From SM23-62 sp964575235 (GTDB lineage Bacteria > Bacteroidota > Bacteroidia > Bacteroidales > SM23-62), in NCBI GenBank assembly GCA_964575235.1, contig CAZNQG010000041.1, forward strand, positions 1-27,648: DNA of 27,648 bases, in the 5' to 3' direction. The first letter of the stretch is position 1, and every line of letters starts with the position of its first letter. Under the pieces are notes generated by a model, which was given only the letters and a program-made list of their open reading frames with translations, did not search any database and had not been told where the DNA came from. This document shows, piece after piece, positions 9,801-16,820 of the stretch. Position numbers and translations under genes: made by a program.

Positions 9801-10054
9801 ACCGAGAAAACCGAGAACCGGATCCGCGACTGCAGCCATGCATAGAGCGAGGTCAGGATAATCCCGATGATGCCTGAAACAAGAAAAGCCCGTGGAATCA
9901 TGGCCTGCTCAAATACCTCCAGGAATAAGGCATGAGCGCTGATATCGAATGTTCCGTAGAAGATCCCCAGGAATACGGATTGAAAGATCAGAAGCATAAC
10001 GCTTGCTTCCTCCCCGGATTCAATATTCAAGGCTTTGTAAAATCCCCTGGCCAT
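6875..10054 (-). CDS. MFS/nucleotide-translocase-like membrane protein fused to HEAT repeats and cNMP-binding-like domain
   Basis: This 1059-residue protein is the first gene of the five-gene minus-strand operon. Residues about 18-420 hold some twelve hydrophobic helices, for example 18-46, 53-75, 111-135, 145-170, 225-250, 300-335 and 372-418. The layout matches the major facilitator fold of ATP/ADP-translocase-like (NTT/Tlc-type) proteins. Residues about 450-910 are helical repeats of HEAT type (DPDPVVRGAAIQAAAFWK, 584-601; ALNRITRILGRIGG, 649-662). Residues about 925-1045 resemble a cyclic-nucleotide-binding beta-roll (IGLVRSGRLTLR, 968-979), but the usual phosphate-binding cassette with its Glu and Arg is not recognisable. 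It could transport a nucleotide or act as a transporter-derived receptor; the sequence does not decide. ATG at 10054 is the natural start, and MARGFYKALN is followed directly by the first helices. Confidence 0.87.
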   Translation of the reverse strand: MARGFYKALNIESGEEASVMLLIFQSVFLGIFYGTFDISAHALFLEVFEQAMIPRAFLVSGIIGIILTSLYAWLQSRIRFSVFSVINLFMVAVLTLFARFGFNLVDSKWTIFVVFIMMGPLNIIALLGFWGTVGRIFTLRQGKRLFGLIDTGQIIGIIVSSYAIPLLLSFSVETRDLLYISAVSVGVALIFQFIISGRFSVDRKAGEDEAEPETGTSLWAMLRSRYIGYMSLFVVLLISVTIFVHFSFLGVARESYPNHTDLAAFFGYFNGTLMVFSVLIKTFVYGRLMKTWGLRLTLVISPILILIFTLVAAVIGGVFGLAASFTMFFLIISVSKLFTKSLQDSIVAPSMKILYQSLDAKIRYSVQARIDGTINEISVLVSSLLASGLVALAFFSLVDYTYVLIVLLLVWAFVAFKLYQAYQNSLNTSLAQFRQSDAGTAKVDIGSILSEDLNSNSMLAIRNALGFIEKIDFERLRNTLSGMLKSASEKIRRLGLRKIEELAIPLSGEDLKERIERESKGKNNDIAGSLLKRMEQYRNRNLSDDEMLLLAKSANRDERLVVAMILFELKEFNHHAILNTLLRDPDPVVRGAAIQAAAFWKVSEACPVLIDFLQSPFYRQAFDALITIGEGAVESLEQSYYKSGIGQKALNRITRILGRIGGPEAQRFLIAKINYQNREVETIAIQALLNLHYQADEAHLQRILDGIRSSVQQIAWNLAAEYTVLENELGPSLEKAFGEETRTAYDRMYNLLSLAYDPNSIHHIRENLESGTSEGIGFAIELLDLFVAEEIKPVLFPVLEDTSTAEKIKQLQVEFPVVIMEPMELLIGIINRDPNLLGSCTKAAAIDAFGKNEAAKLTDDMLAQVFNPDEMLSELAALQVSRMDRPSFERVLSRLPSENRNRMTRQIRDAEEGLENLIWNRIQVLLRNGHLSGLPSKVLYMLAKEMELVKLMPEKTFDLAGKDRESRIGLVRSGRLTLRMEGKELGDLNTDDLVGVLPFMVIGGNTVQLYSPGESSLLIARQSAFDEMMFDHEELALALYRWVREQEERWKGLGKEMVS

Positions 10055-10421
10055 GAAAACAGGTATAAAGTTACCTTGTTAATGCCCTTATTTACTAGCT
10101 AAAATAATCTATCAAGATATGAAAAATATGATAATTTGATCCGTTTTTGTGATGCATTCTTTTTCAATGATTTTGAACCGCCTGCACAGGCCCGGGATGC
10201 AGTTGGAGCTTCAATAGCGGACAGGAATCCTGGCCGGAATTGGTAATCACCTGAATTCAAGTACACTAACTATAACACATGAATCTGAATTATCATTCGA
10301 TGTCCCGTACGGCAGGTTCTATGCCGCCGTTTGTTTTGTGTTGATATTTCACAATAATTCCCGGAATAACTCATCAGTCATAATTGCAGATTGAACATAC
10401 AAAATGTTGCTTATATAAAAA

Positions 10422-10454
10422 TTTGGTTAATTTTAGTTGAGATTTCTATATTTT
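10422..10454 (+). promoter_or_regulatory. Candidate Bacteroidota-type promoter for the YhhQ-like gene
   Basis: TTTG at 10422-10425 is followed after 21 bases by TATATTTT at 10447-10454. That is one mismatch from TAnnTTTG, and the spacing falls within what is known for the Bacteroidota primary sigma factor. Transcription would start near 10461, giving a leader of about 70 nt that includes the hairpin at 10471-10514. The region is AT-rich, so a chance match is possible. Confidence 0.4.
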
Positions 10455-10470
10455 TATTTAGATAATAATC

Positions 10471-10514
10471 TTCAGGCATCCGATCCATCGATAATATATT
10501 AAAGGGTGCCTGAA
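10471..10514 (+). promoter_or_regulatory. Leader stem-loop before the YhhQ-like gene
   Basis: TTCAGGCATCC (10471-10481) pairs with GGGTGCCTGAA (10504-10514). This makes an 11-bp stem with one G-U pair and a 22-nt AT-rich loop. TTTTC follows directly, and the start codon is 17 nt downstream. Either an attenuator-like terminator or a translation-control hairpin would fit. Queuosine-precursor transporters are often under preQ1 riboswitches in other phyla, but I do not see the preQ1-I consensus here. The structure is clear; the function is inferred. Confidence 0.5.
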
Positions 10515-10531
10515 TTTTCATCTCCGGATTT

Positions 10532-11326
10532 ATGTTCGACCTTGGAGACAATGCCGAGCCTCACATCAGACGAAGGAGGGAGGTTGTATTCATCATATTG
10601 TCAGGAATGTTTCTTGGCACTCTTGCAAGTTTTAACATACTCGGGATCTCAAGGCAGATCGATCTGTCTTTCACGATTTTTGGACTGAGCATTCCTTTTG
10701 TGGTTTTTGTAGGTGTGCTTCCCTACCCCATCACCTTTCTCTGCACCGACTTCATTTCTGAACTTTTTGGTAAAAAAAGAGCCACGACGGTTGTCTGGGT
10801 CGGTCTCCTTCTGAACCTCTGGGTGATTTTCATCATGTGGATCGGCGGAGCTCTGCCACCCCGGCCGGAAATAGTTGACAACGGGCTGCCTGCAATCGAT
10901 GACCCGGCGAGGATTTTCTTCCAGCTCAGGAGATGGACGGTATCCGCTACGGTCGGTTCAATGATCGCCTATCTTACAGCCCAGTTCGTTGATGTCCATA
11001 TCTTCCATGCAATCAAGAAGTTAACAAGGGGTAAAATGCTGTGGCTGAGGAACAACGGCTCCACGCTGACAAGCCAGATGGTGGACTCCATCGCCGTCAT
11101 TTCCATCACCTATTTTACAGCGAGAAATGCGATCCAGATTGCACCCGGAGAAACCATCGTTCATGGTCTGATCATCCTTATTCTCAGCAACTATGTGTTT
11201 AAAATGGTATCCGCACTCCTGGATACGATTCCCTTTTACATCGGAACAAGATTTTTATCGAAATACCTGCAGGTGGATACGATAAAAGGATACCGGAAGG
11301 AAGACCAGGCTGAGAAGTACGCTTAA
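10532..11326 (+). CDS. yhhQ: Queuosine precursor transporter, YhhQ/VUT family
   Basis: This 264-residue integral membrane protein has about six hydrophobic helices, for example 18-38, 47-75, 86-107 and 135-157. It carries the family signatures FLCTDFISELFGKKRA (69-84) and WLRNNGSTLTSQMVDS (171-186). Proteins of this family import queuosine precursors (preQ0, preQ1 or queuine) for tRNA modification. No que biosynthesis gene is in the window, so the exact substrate is open. The ATG at 10532 places a short charged N-terminus (HIRRRREVV) before the first helix. Its stop overlaps that of the convergent aroK by 4 bp. It stands alone on its strand and is probably transcribed from the leader described upstream. 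Confidence 0.9.
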   Translation: MFDLGDNAEPHIRRRREVVFIILSGMFLGTLASFNILGISRQIDLSFTIFGLSIPFVVFVGVLPYPITFLCTDFISELFGKKRATTVVWVGLLLNLWVIFIMWIGGALPPRPEIVDNGLPAIDDPARIFFQLRRWTVSATVGSMIAYLTAQFVDVHIFHAIKKLTRGKMLWLRNNGSTLTSQMVDSIAVISITYFTARNAIQIAPGETIVHGLIILILSNYVFKMVSALLDTIPFYIGTRFLSKYLQVDTIKGYRKEDQAEKYA

Positions 11327-11823
11327 TCCCCCACCCGGCGGAGGAGATCCTCGAACCTTACATCGATGCCCTTCATCACGTGTCTGGCCATTTTGTAGTA
11401 TGGTTCCCTTACAGCAAGCTTTTCTTCAATAAAGGTTTTCAGCTCCGAGTCGGACAGATCCCTGATCAGGGGTCTTTTATGTTTTCTCGACAAGAGACGG
11501 GCATACAGTTCTTCGGGACTGGCCTTCAGGTATACGGAGATTCCATTCCGGTTGATGATCTCCATGTTATCCCCGTGGCATGGCAGTCCCCCTCCGGTTG
11601 AAACCACCAGGTTCTTTCCGGATACCAGTTCTTTCAGCAGGCGTGACTCCTCCTTTCGGAAGGTTTCTTCACCGAGCCGGTCAAAGATCTCGTTCACGCT
11701 CATTCCCAGTTTTTCCACGATACGCTTGTCGGTGTCCACGAATTCATACCCCAACTTTTCGGCTAGCTTTTTCCCGGTCGAGGATTTCCCGGATCCCATA
11801 AAGCCTATGATGAATATGATCAT
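11323..11823 (-). CDS. aroK: Shikimate kinase
   Basis: This 166-residue protein phosphorylates shikimate to shikimate 3-phosphate with ATP, the fifth step of the chorismate pathway. The Walker A motif GFMGSGKSS is at 7-15. The shikimate-binding DTD motif is at 30-32, R56 lies in TFRKEE, the triple glycine is at 77-79 in STGGGLP, and KRPLI in the lid is near 115-119. Length is normal for the family. It starts 16 bp after the parC stop and is likely the last gene of the parE-parC-aroK unit. Its stop shares the TTAA with the stop of the convergent transporter gene, leaving no room for a terminator between them. Confidence 0.95.
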   Translation of the reverse strand: MIIFIIGFMGSGKSSTGKKLAEKLGYEFVDTDKRIVEKLGMSVNEIFDRLGEETFRKEESRLLKELVSGKNLVVSTGGGLPCHGDNMEIINRNGISVYLKASPEELYARLLSRKHKRPLIRDLSDSELKTFIEEKLAVREPYYKMARHVMKGIDVRFEDLLRRVGD

Positions 11824-11839
11824 CGGGACAATTGTTCGC

Positions 11840-14779
11840 TCACCACTCCAGGGTCATCTGTCCATTCGATTCCTTATCTCCCGTTTCACCTTGTTTCTGT
11901 GTGACTTTTGGTGCAGCAGGTTTGGGCCCGGGTTTTTTAACCGTTCCGCGTTTTTTCACCGTTCCGCGTTTTTCGGTTTGCCTGACACTCTTAGCGGAAG
12001 CCGGTTTTACGGCTGCCCCGGTTTTCTCAGTAGATCGTTTTTTCGATCCGGTTCCGGATGATCCGGCCCGGGACTTGGAACCGCTGGCTGACTTGCTGCC
12101 GTGACCGGGCTTAGGTTTATTGTTCCGGACGGTGGCCCTGGTGTCCTGGATTCGTTTTTCGGTTCCTGCATTAGCGGTACCGGTATCTTCGGCTTCATTT
12201 TCCGGTTCCCCCGGCTCTTCACCGGAACCGTTTATCGGTTCGAGTTCCTTCACCAGCTCGACCTGGTATGTCGTAAGGCGCTTCCCTTTTGCCTTGTGGC
12301 TTTTCACACCGATGAATTCTGCGACCTCGATGATCTCCGGTTCACGGTTCTTGTTCTTTCCCCCGAAACTGATCTCGAAACGCGGGTATTCCACTTCCGT
12401 GATGCTGATCAGCTTCGATTCCGGGTGTTCGCCGATAAAGCTCGTAAGCTTCTCATTATATTCCAGGGTGAACCGTTTGACATAGTAATATTTTTGTTCC
12501 GCATCAAAATATATGACCGAATACACCTTCTTCGGCCTGAACTTTTCAAGGATATACAGGTCGTCTTCGAAATGGTTCTCCAGGTCGAAGGAACTGATCC
12601 GGTACTGTCCCGAACGGGTGATGACCAGCAGGCTGTCGCGGGGACCGAATTCACCCAGGAAGCGGCCCCGGCTGTCTGCGTTCAGCCGCAGGACGTCCTC
12701 GTCGAACCAGATCTTTCTTCCCCCCAGGGTGGACACCCCTTTCTCCTTCATGGTGATTTTCTGAACGGCGTTCTTTGTAAGGATATTCCCCCGGGCATCC
12801 CTGCCTTTGATGGCAAGCTCCGAGAAGTCCATCTCAAAGCTCAGGTTTTTCAGCCGCGGGCGGGGCTTCAGCAGGACCTTTATGGTTTCGGCCTCACCGT
12901 TCGGGTTTACGCTGAGGTAAAGGATCCTCGAATTCTGGTTGTTGCGTGTAAGATGGTACTCCTTGTCTCGTGTCAGGCCGGTAACGGCGCAGCGTTTCAT
13001 CATGGCGTTGCCGGTCTTCCCGTCACGGTATACCAGGTTATAGATCGTGCGCGCATCGTTCTTCTTGAATACAGCGATGTGGATGATGTCCTTTCCGACG
13101 AAGACTTTTTCTTCCACCTTGGTTACCAGGTAGGTCCCGTCCCGGCGGATGGTAAGGATATCGTCGATGTCGGAGCAGTCGCAGACGTACTCATCCTTCC
13201 GCAGGGAGGTTCCGAAAAATCCTTCCTTGCGGTCGACGTATAGTTTCTGGTTGGCGGCAACCACCTTGGTCGCCACGATGGTATCGAAACTGCGAATCTC
13301 GGTCTTCCGCTCACGGCCGGTGCCGTACTTCTTTTTAATCTGCTTGAAGTAGTTAATGGTATACGGGATGATGTTGTCGAGGTGGTTCCGGACTTCCTCG
13401 ATCTCTTCCTCGATCGCCCGTATATGTTCGTCCGCCTTAAGGGAGTCGTATTTGGATATTCGCTTGATCCGGATCTCGGTCAGCTTAATGATATCTTCCT
13501 GTGTGACCTCCCGGCGAAGCAGTTTCCGGTAGGGATCCAGTCCCTTGTCAATGGCTTCGATTACGGCCTCCCATGTTTCGCATTCCTCTATATCCCGGTA
13601 GATTCTTTTCTCGATGAATATTTTTTCAAGGGAAGAAAAGTGCCAGTCCGCCTCCAGTTCCTCGAGCCGGATCTCAAGTTCCTTCCTGAGCAGTGAAACC
13701 GTGCTGTCCACCGAGCGTTTGAGGATCTCCGAGACGCCCACGAATACCGGTTTTTCGTCCTCGATCACGCAGGCGTTCGGGGAGATGGGAACCTCGCAAT
13801 CCGTGAAGGCATACAGGGCATCCAGGGTCTTGTCCGAACTTACCCCCGGGGCAAGTTCAACGATGATCTCGACGTTCTCCGCCGTATTGTCGTCGATGCG
13901 CCTGATCTTGATCTTGCCCTTCTCGTTGGCCTTTACGATGGAATCGATCAGTGAAATCGTGGTTTTGCCATAGGGTATCTCCGTGATCACCAGGTGTTTC
14001 CTGTCGAGTTTCTCAATCTTCGCGCGGACCCGTATGAGTCCACCGCGAAGCCCATCGTTGTATCTTGAAAAATCCGCCATTCCCCCCGTGGGGAAATCCG
14101 GCAATATCTCGAACTCCTTCTCACGCAGGTAAAGTATGCCGGCATCGATCAATTCGTTGAAATTATGCGGAAGGATCTTGGATGCCAGTCCCACGGCGAT
14201 CCCCTCCACACCCTGGGTCAGCAGCAGGGGGAATTTAACCGGCAGGGTAATGGGCTCCTTGTTCCGCCCGTCGTATGAAAGTTTCCACTCGGTCGTTTTG
14301 GGATTGAAGACCACGTCGAGGGCAAACTTCGAGAGCCTGGCCTCGATGTAGCGGGGTGCGGCCGCCCCGTCGCCCGTCAGTATGTTCCCCCAGTTGCCCT
14401 GGGTGTCGATGAGCAGTTCCTTCTGCCCGAGTTGGACCAGGGCATCCCCGATGGAAACGTCCCCGTGGGGATGGAACTGCATGGTATGCCCGATGATGTT
14501 GGCCACCTTGTTGTAGCGTCCGTCGTCGAGTCGCTTCATGGAATGAAGAATCCTCCGCTGCACCGGTTTGAGTCCGTCGTTGAGATGGGGTACGGCCCTC
14601 TCGAGAATCACATAGGATGCATAGTCCAGGAACCAGTCCTGGTACATGCCCGACAGGTGCACCACGGTATGGAGGTCATCCGAGTCCGAGCTCAGTTCGA
14701 CCTCGTCGCCGGGTTCAAACGGCCCGTCGTCCATATATTCCTCAGCATTATCGATATTTTCGAGATCCTCGATATCCAT
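11840..14779 (-). CDS. parC: DNA topoisomerase IV subunit A, with long basic C-terminal tail
   Basis: This 979-residue subunit cuts and rejoins DNA in a type IIA topoisomerase with the ParE-like product of the gene just upstream. Its core reads HLNDGLKPVQRRILHSM (65-81), HPHGDVSIGDALV (103-115) and GNWGNILTGDGAAAPRYIE (128-146), with catalytic tyrosine Y144. A C-terminal region of beta-propeller type occupies about 540-840. The last 120-130 residues are low-complexity, rich in Lys, Arg, Ser, Gly, Pro and Thr, with tandem KRGTVKKRGTVKK, and end in QMTLEW. An acidic N-terminal extension (1-36) precedes the core. Pairing with a 612-residue ParE-like protein and the absence of a recognisable GyrA box favour topoisomerase IV over gyrase. 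It lies 14 bp after parE. Confidence 0.93.
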   Translation of the reverse strand: MDIEDLENIDNAEEYMDDGPFEPGDEVELSSDSDDLHTVVHLSGMYQDWFLDYASYVILERAVPHLNDGLKPVQRRILHSMKRLDDGRYNKVANIIGHTMQFHPHGDVSIGDALVQLGQKELLIDTQGNWGNILTGDGAAAPRYIEARLSKFALDVVFNPKTTEWKLSYDGRNKEPITLPVKFPLLLTQGVEGIAVGLASKILPHNFNELIDAGILYLREKEFEILPDFPTGGMADFSRYNDGLRGGLIRVRAKIEKLDRKHLVITEIPYGKTTISLIDSIVKANEKGKIKIRRIDDNTAENVEIIVELAPGVSSDKTLDALYAFTDCEVPISPNACVIEDEKPVFVGVSEILKRSVDSTVSLLRKELEIRLEELEADWHFSSLEKIFIEKRIYRDIEECETWEAVIEAIDKGLDPYRKLLRREVTQEDIIKLTEIRIKRISKYDSLKADEHIRAIEEEIEEVRNHLDNIIPYTINYFKQIKKKYGTGRERKTEIRSFDTIVATKVVAANQKLYVDRKEGFFGTSLRKDEYVCDCSDIDDILTIRRDGTYLVTKVEEKVFVGKDIIHIAVFKKNDARTIYNLVYRDGKTGNAMMKRCAVTGLTRDKEYHLTRNNQNSRILYLSVNPNGEAETIKVLLKPRPRLKNLSFEMDFSELAIKGRDARGNILTKNAVQKITMKEKGVSTLGGRKIWFDEDVLRLNADSRGRFLGEFGPRDSLLVITRSGQYRISSFDLENHFEDDLYILEKFRPKKVYSVIYFDAEQKYYYVKRFTLEYNEKLTSFIGEHPESKLISITEVEYPRFEISFGGKNKNREPEIIEVAEFIGVKSHKAKGKRLTTYQVELVKELEPINGSGEEPGEPENEAEDTGTANAGTEKRIQDTRATVRNNKPKPGHGSKSASGSKSRAGSSGTGSKKRSTEKTGAAVKPASAKSVRQTEKRGTVKKRGTVKKPGPKPAAPKVTQKQGETGDKESNGQMTLEW
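11939..11973. repeat. Short tandem repeat inside the parC tail
   Basis: The unit ACCGTTCCGCGTTTTT appears twice in a row about 18 bp apart. It encodes the duplicated KRGTVKK in the basic tail of the minus-strand parC. It keeps the reading frame. Confidence 0.8.
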
Positions 14780-14793
14780 ATGTTCCTCTTTGC

Positions 14794-16632
14794 TCAGGCC
14801 TCAACGAGATCTTCCTCAACACGCAGGTTGTCGATGATAAAATTCTGCCTTTCGGGAGTGTTCTTTCCCATGTAGAATTCCAGGAGGTCTGTAACCGCGT
14901 CGCCCCGGCTCAGGGTGACCGGTTCCAGCCGCATGTCCGCACCGATGAAATTCTTGAACTCATCCGGAGAAATTTCTCCCAGTCCCTTGAAACGGGTGAT
15001 TTCGGGATTGCTCCCGAGTTCTTGGATGGCTGCTATTTTCTCCTCCTCGGAATAGCAGTAATGTGTTTCTTTCTTGTTCCTGACCCTGAACAGCGGTGTC
15101 TGGAGGATGTAAAGGTGCCCCTTGCGGACCAGGTTGGGGAAGAACTGCAGGAAGAATGTGATCAGCAGGAGACGGATGTGCATGCCGTCCACGTCCGCAT
15201 CGGTGGCTATGACGACGTTCTTGTATCGCAGGTTGTCAAGTCCTTCTTCAATATTCAGCGCGGCCTGCAGAAGATTGAACTCCTCGTTCTCGTATACGAT
15301 CTTCTTGGTCAGCCCGTAGGTGTTAAGGGGCTTTCCCTTCAGGCTGAATACGGCTTGTGTTTCCACATCCCGGCTCTTGGTGATCGAACCGCTGGCTGAA
15401 TCGCCTTCCGTGATGAAAATGGTGGTCTCCAGCCGCCGCTCATGGTTGGTGTTGTAATGGATCTTGCAATCCCTCAGTTTACGGTTGTGAAGGCTGGCTT
15501 TCTTGGCCCTTTCGCGGGCCAGCTTCTTGATGCTCGATATGGCCTTTCGTTCCTTCTCCGATTCCAGGATCTTTTTAAGGATGATATCCGCTGTTTCCGG
15601 TTGCTTGTGAAGGTAATCGTCCAGATGCTTCTTCAGGAAATCGTGGATAAAGTTCCTTACGCTGGGGCCCTGGGGACCCATATCCCTGGATCCGAGCTTG
15701 GTTTTGGTCTGGGACTCGAACACAGGCTCCTCTACCTTTATGCTCAGGGCGATGATGAGGGACTGCCTTATGTCGGCCGGGTCAAAGTCTTTCTTGTAGA
15801 ATTCCCGGATGGTCTTTACCAGACCTTCCTTAAAGGCGGTCAGGTGTGTGCCACCCTGTGCGGTGTGCTGCCCGTTTACGAAGCTGAAGTATTCGTCCGT
15901 ATACTGATTGCCGTGGGTCATGGCCAGTTCAACATCGTGGTTCAGCAGGTGGATGCTCGGATACAATCCCTCGCTGTCCATGTTCTCGTTCAGCAGGTCA
16001 AGCAAGCCGTTCTTGGACTGGTACTTTTCCCCGTTCAGGATGATGGTAAGCCCGGAATTCAGGTAGGTATAATTTCTTACCAGTCCCTCGATGTACTCCA
16101 GGATGTAATGGAAATTCCCGAAAAGCTCCTTGTCCGGCACCCAGGAGACGATCGTGCCGTTGGCCAGTTCGGTCTTCGATTCCCCGGCTTCCTCCACGAG
16201 TTCCCCGCAGGCAAACTCGGCCGCCTTCATCCTGCCGTCCCGTATGCTCTGGATCTCGAAGCTCGAAGAAAGGGCGTTCACCGCCTTGATCCCGACACCG
16301 TTCAGTCCCACACTCTTTTTAAAAACCTTTGAATCGTACTTGGCCCCCGTATTCATCCTGGAAGCTGCATCTACCATCTTACCCAGCGGGATACCCCTCC
16401 CATAATCCCTTACGCTGATCCGCTTTTCGTGGATCTCTATCTCGATGGTTTTGCCAAAGCCCATCATGAATTCATCCACCGAATTATCAAGCACTTCCTT
16501 CAGCAGAATGTAGATCCCGTCGTCACGCGAGGAGCCGTCCCCCAGCTTCCCGATGTACATACCCGGCCTGCGCCGGATGTGCTCCCTCCAGTCCAGAGTC
16601 TTTATGGATTCTTCTGTATACTGCGCAGACAT
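14794..16632 (-). CDS. parE: DNA topoisomerase IV subunit B
   Basis: This 612-residue ATPase subunit belongs to the GHKL/TOPRIM type IIA family. Near the start it shows RRPGMYIG (21-28), the ATP-binding LLKEVLDNSVDEF (43-55), DYGRGIP (76-82) and GLNGVGIKAVNALS (109-122). The TOPRIM part has TEGDSASG and DADVDGMHIR in the second half. The frame can be opened from a GTG at 16650, but I choose ATG at 16632 (MSAQYTEES). The -7 box lies at 16650-16657, so the GTG would sit within or upstream of the start of transcription. The sequence GGAAGAG in front of this ATG could also serve as ribosome-binding site. It is followed by parC after 14 bp. Confidence 0.94.
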   Translation of the reverse strand: MSAQYTEESIKTLDWREHIRRRPGMYIGKLGDGSSRDDGIYILLKEVLDNSVDEFMMGFGKTIEIEIHEKRISVRDYGRGIPLGKMVDAASRMNTGAKYDSKVFKKSVGLNGVGIKAVNALSSSFEIQSIRDGRMKAAEFACGELVEEAGESKTELANGTIVSWVPDKELFGNFHYILEYIEGLVRNYTYLNSGLTIILNGEKYQSKNGLLDLLNENMDSEGLYPSIHLLNHDVELAMTHGNQYTDEYFSFVNGQHTAQGGTHLTAFKEGLVKTIREFYKKDFDPADIRQSLIIALSIKVEEPVFESQTKTKLGSRDMGPQGPSVRNFIHDFLKKHLDDYLHKQPETADIILKKILESEKERKAISSIKKLARERAKKASLHNRKLRDCKIHYNTNHERRLETTIFITEGDSASGSITKSRDVETQAVFSLKGKPLNTYGLTKKIVYENEEFNLLQAALNIEEGLDNLRYKNVVIATDADVDGMHIRLLLITFFLQFFPNLVRKGHLYILQTPLFRVRNKKETHYCYSEEEKIAAIQELGSNPEITRFKGLGEISPDEFKNFIGADMRLEPVTLSRGDAVTDLLEFYMGKNTPERQNFIIDNLRVEEDLVEA

Positions 16633-16649
16633 AGCTCTTCCAGTCTGCA

Positions 16650-16657
16650 CAAATATA
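16650..16657 (-). promoter_or_regulatory. -7 promoter box of the parE-parC-aroK unit
   Basis: Read on the minus strand this is TATATTTG, a full match to the Bacteroidota TAnnTTTG box. It lies 17 bases upstream of the parE ATG at 16632. No convincing -33 TTTG is seen at normal spacing. Its position excludes the GTG start at 16650. Confidence 0.55.
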
Positions 16658-16705
16658 GATAAAAGCTGCCTGGCTCTGTAATTTCTTTTTCAACAGTGGA
16701 ATTAA

Positions 16706-16789
16706 CAAAAAGCCCGTCTGAATGCGGCTGGCAGTCAGGTATATCGAATTTTTATCAACGTGGAATCGTCAGAGGCGGATCGCTCTGAC
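16706..16789 (-). terminator. Two hairpins after plsC, the second followed by a T tract
   Basis: On the minus strand, about 30 nt after the plsC stop, GTCAGAG (16789-16783) pairs with CTCTGAC (16774-16768) in a 7-bp stem. Farther on, AGCCG...CGGGCT (16729-16711) forms a shorter, bulged stem followed directly by TTTTTG. The second is the more terminator-like. It would separate the adk-to-plsC run from the parE promoter some 50 bp downstream. The stem is weak, so the call is moderate. Confidence 0.45.
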
Positions 16790-16820
16790 CAGCATCTCGG
16801 TTAGGTGCCCGGGGTTGTGT

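Larger units (their letters stand above)
10055..10531. other. Divergent intergenic region, 477 bp, AT-rich near the plus-strand gene
   Basis: This stretch separates the 5' ends of the minus-strand signalling operon and the plus-strand transporter, so it should hold both control regions. No credible ORF or tRNA is seen. On the plus strand there is a candidate promoter (10422-10454) and a leader hairpin (10471-10514), both listed separately. On the minus strand I find only one-mismatch versions of the Bacteroidota box (for example TAACTTTA read from 10073 to 10066), too close to the start codon to trust. The rest, about 10080-10400, shows no structure I can name. Confidence 0.6.

Noticed and set aside
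10455..10531. Classical preQ1-I riboswitch before yhhQ
   Set aside because: The short pseudoknot consensus with its A-rich tail is not present. Only the simple hairpin is supported.
16633..16650. GTG start for parE giving six additional residues
   Set aside because: The GTG coincides with the -7 promoter box, so it would not be in the transcript. ATG at 16632 is preferred.
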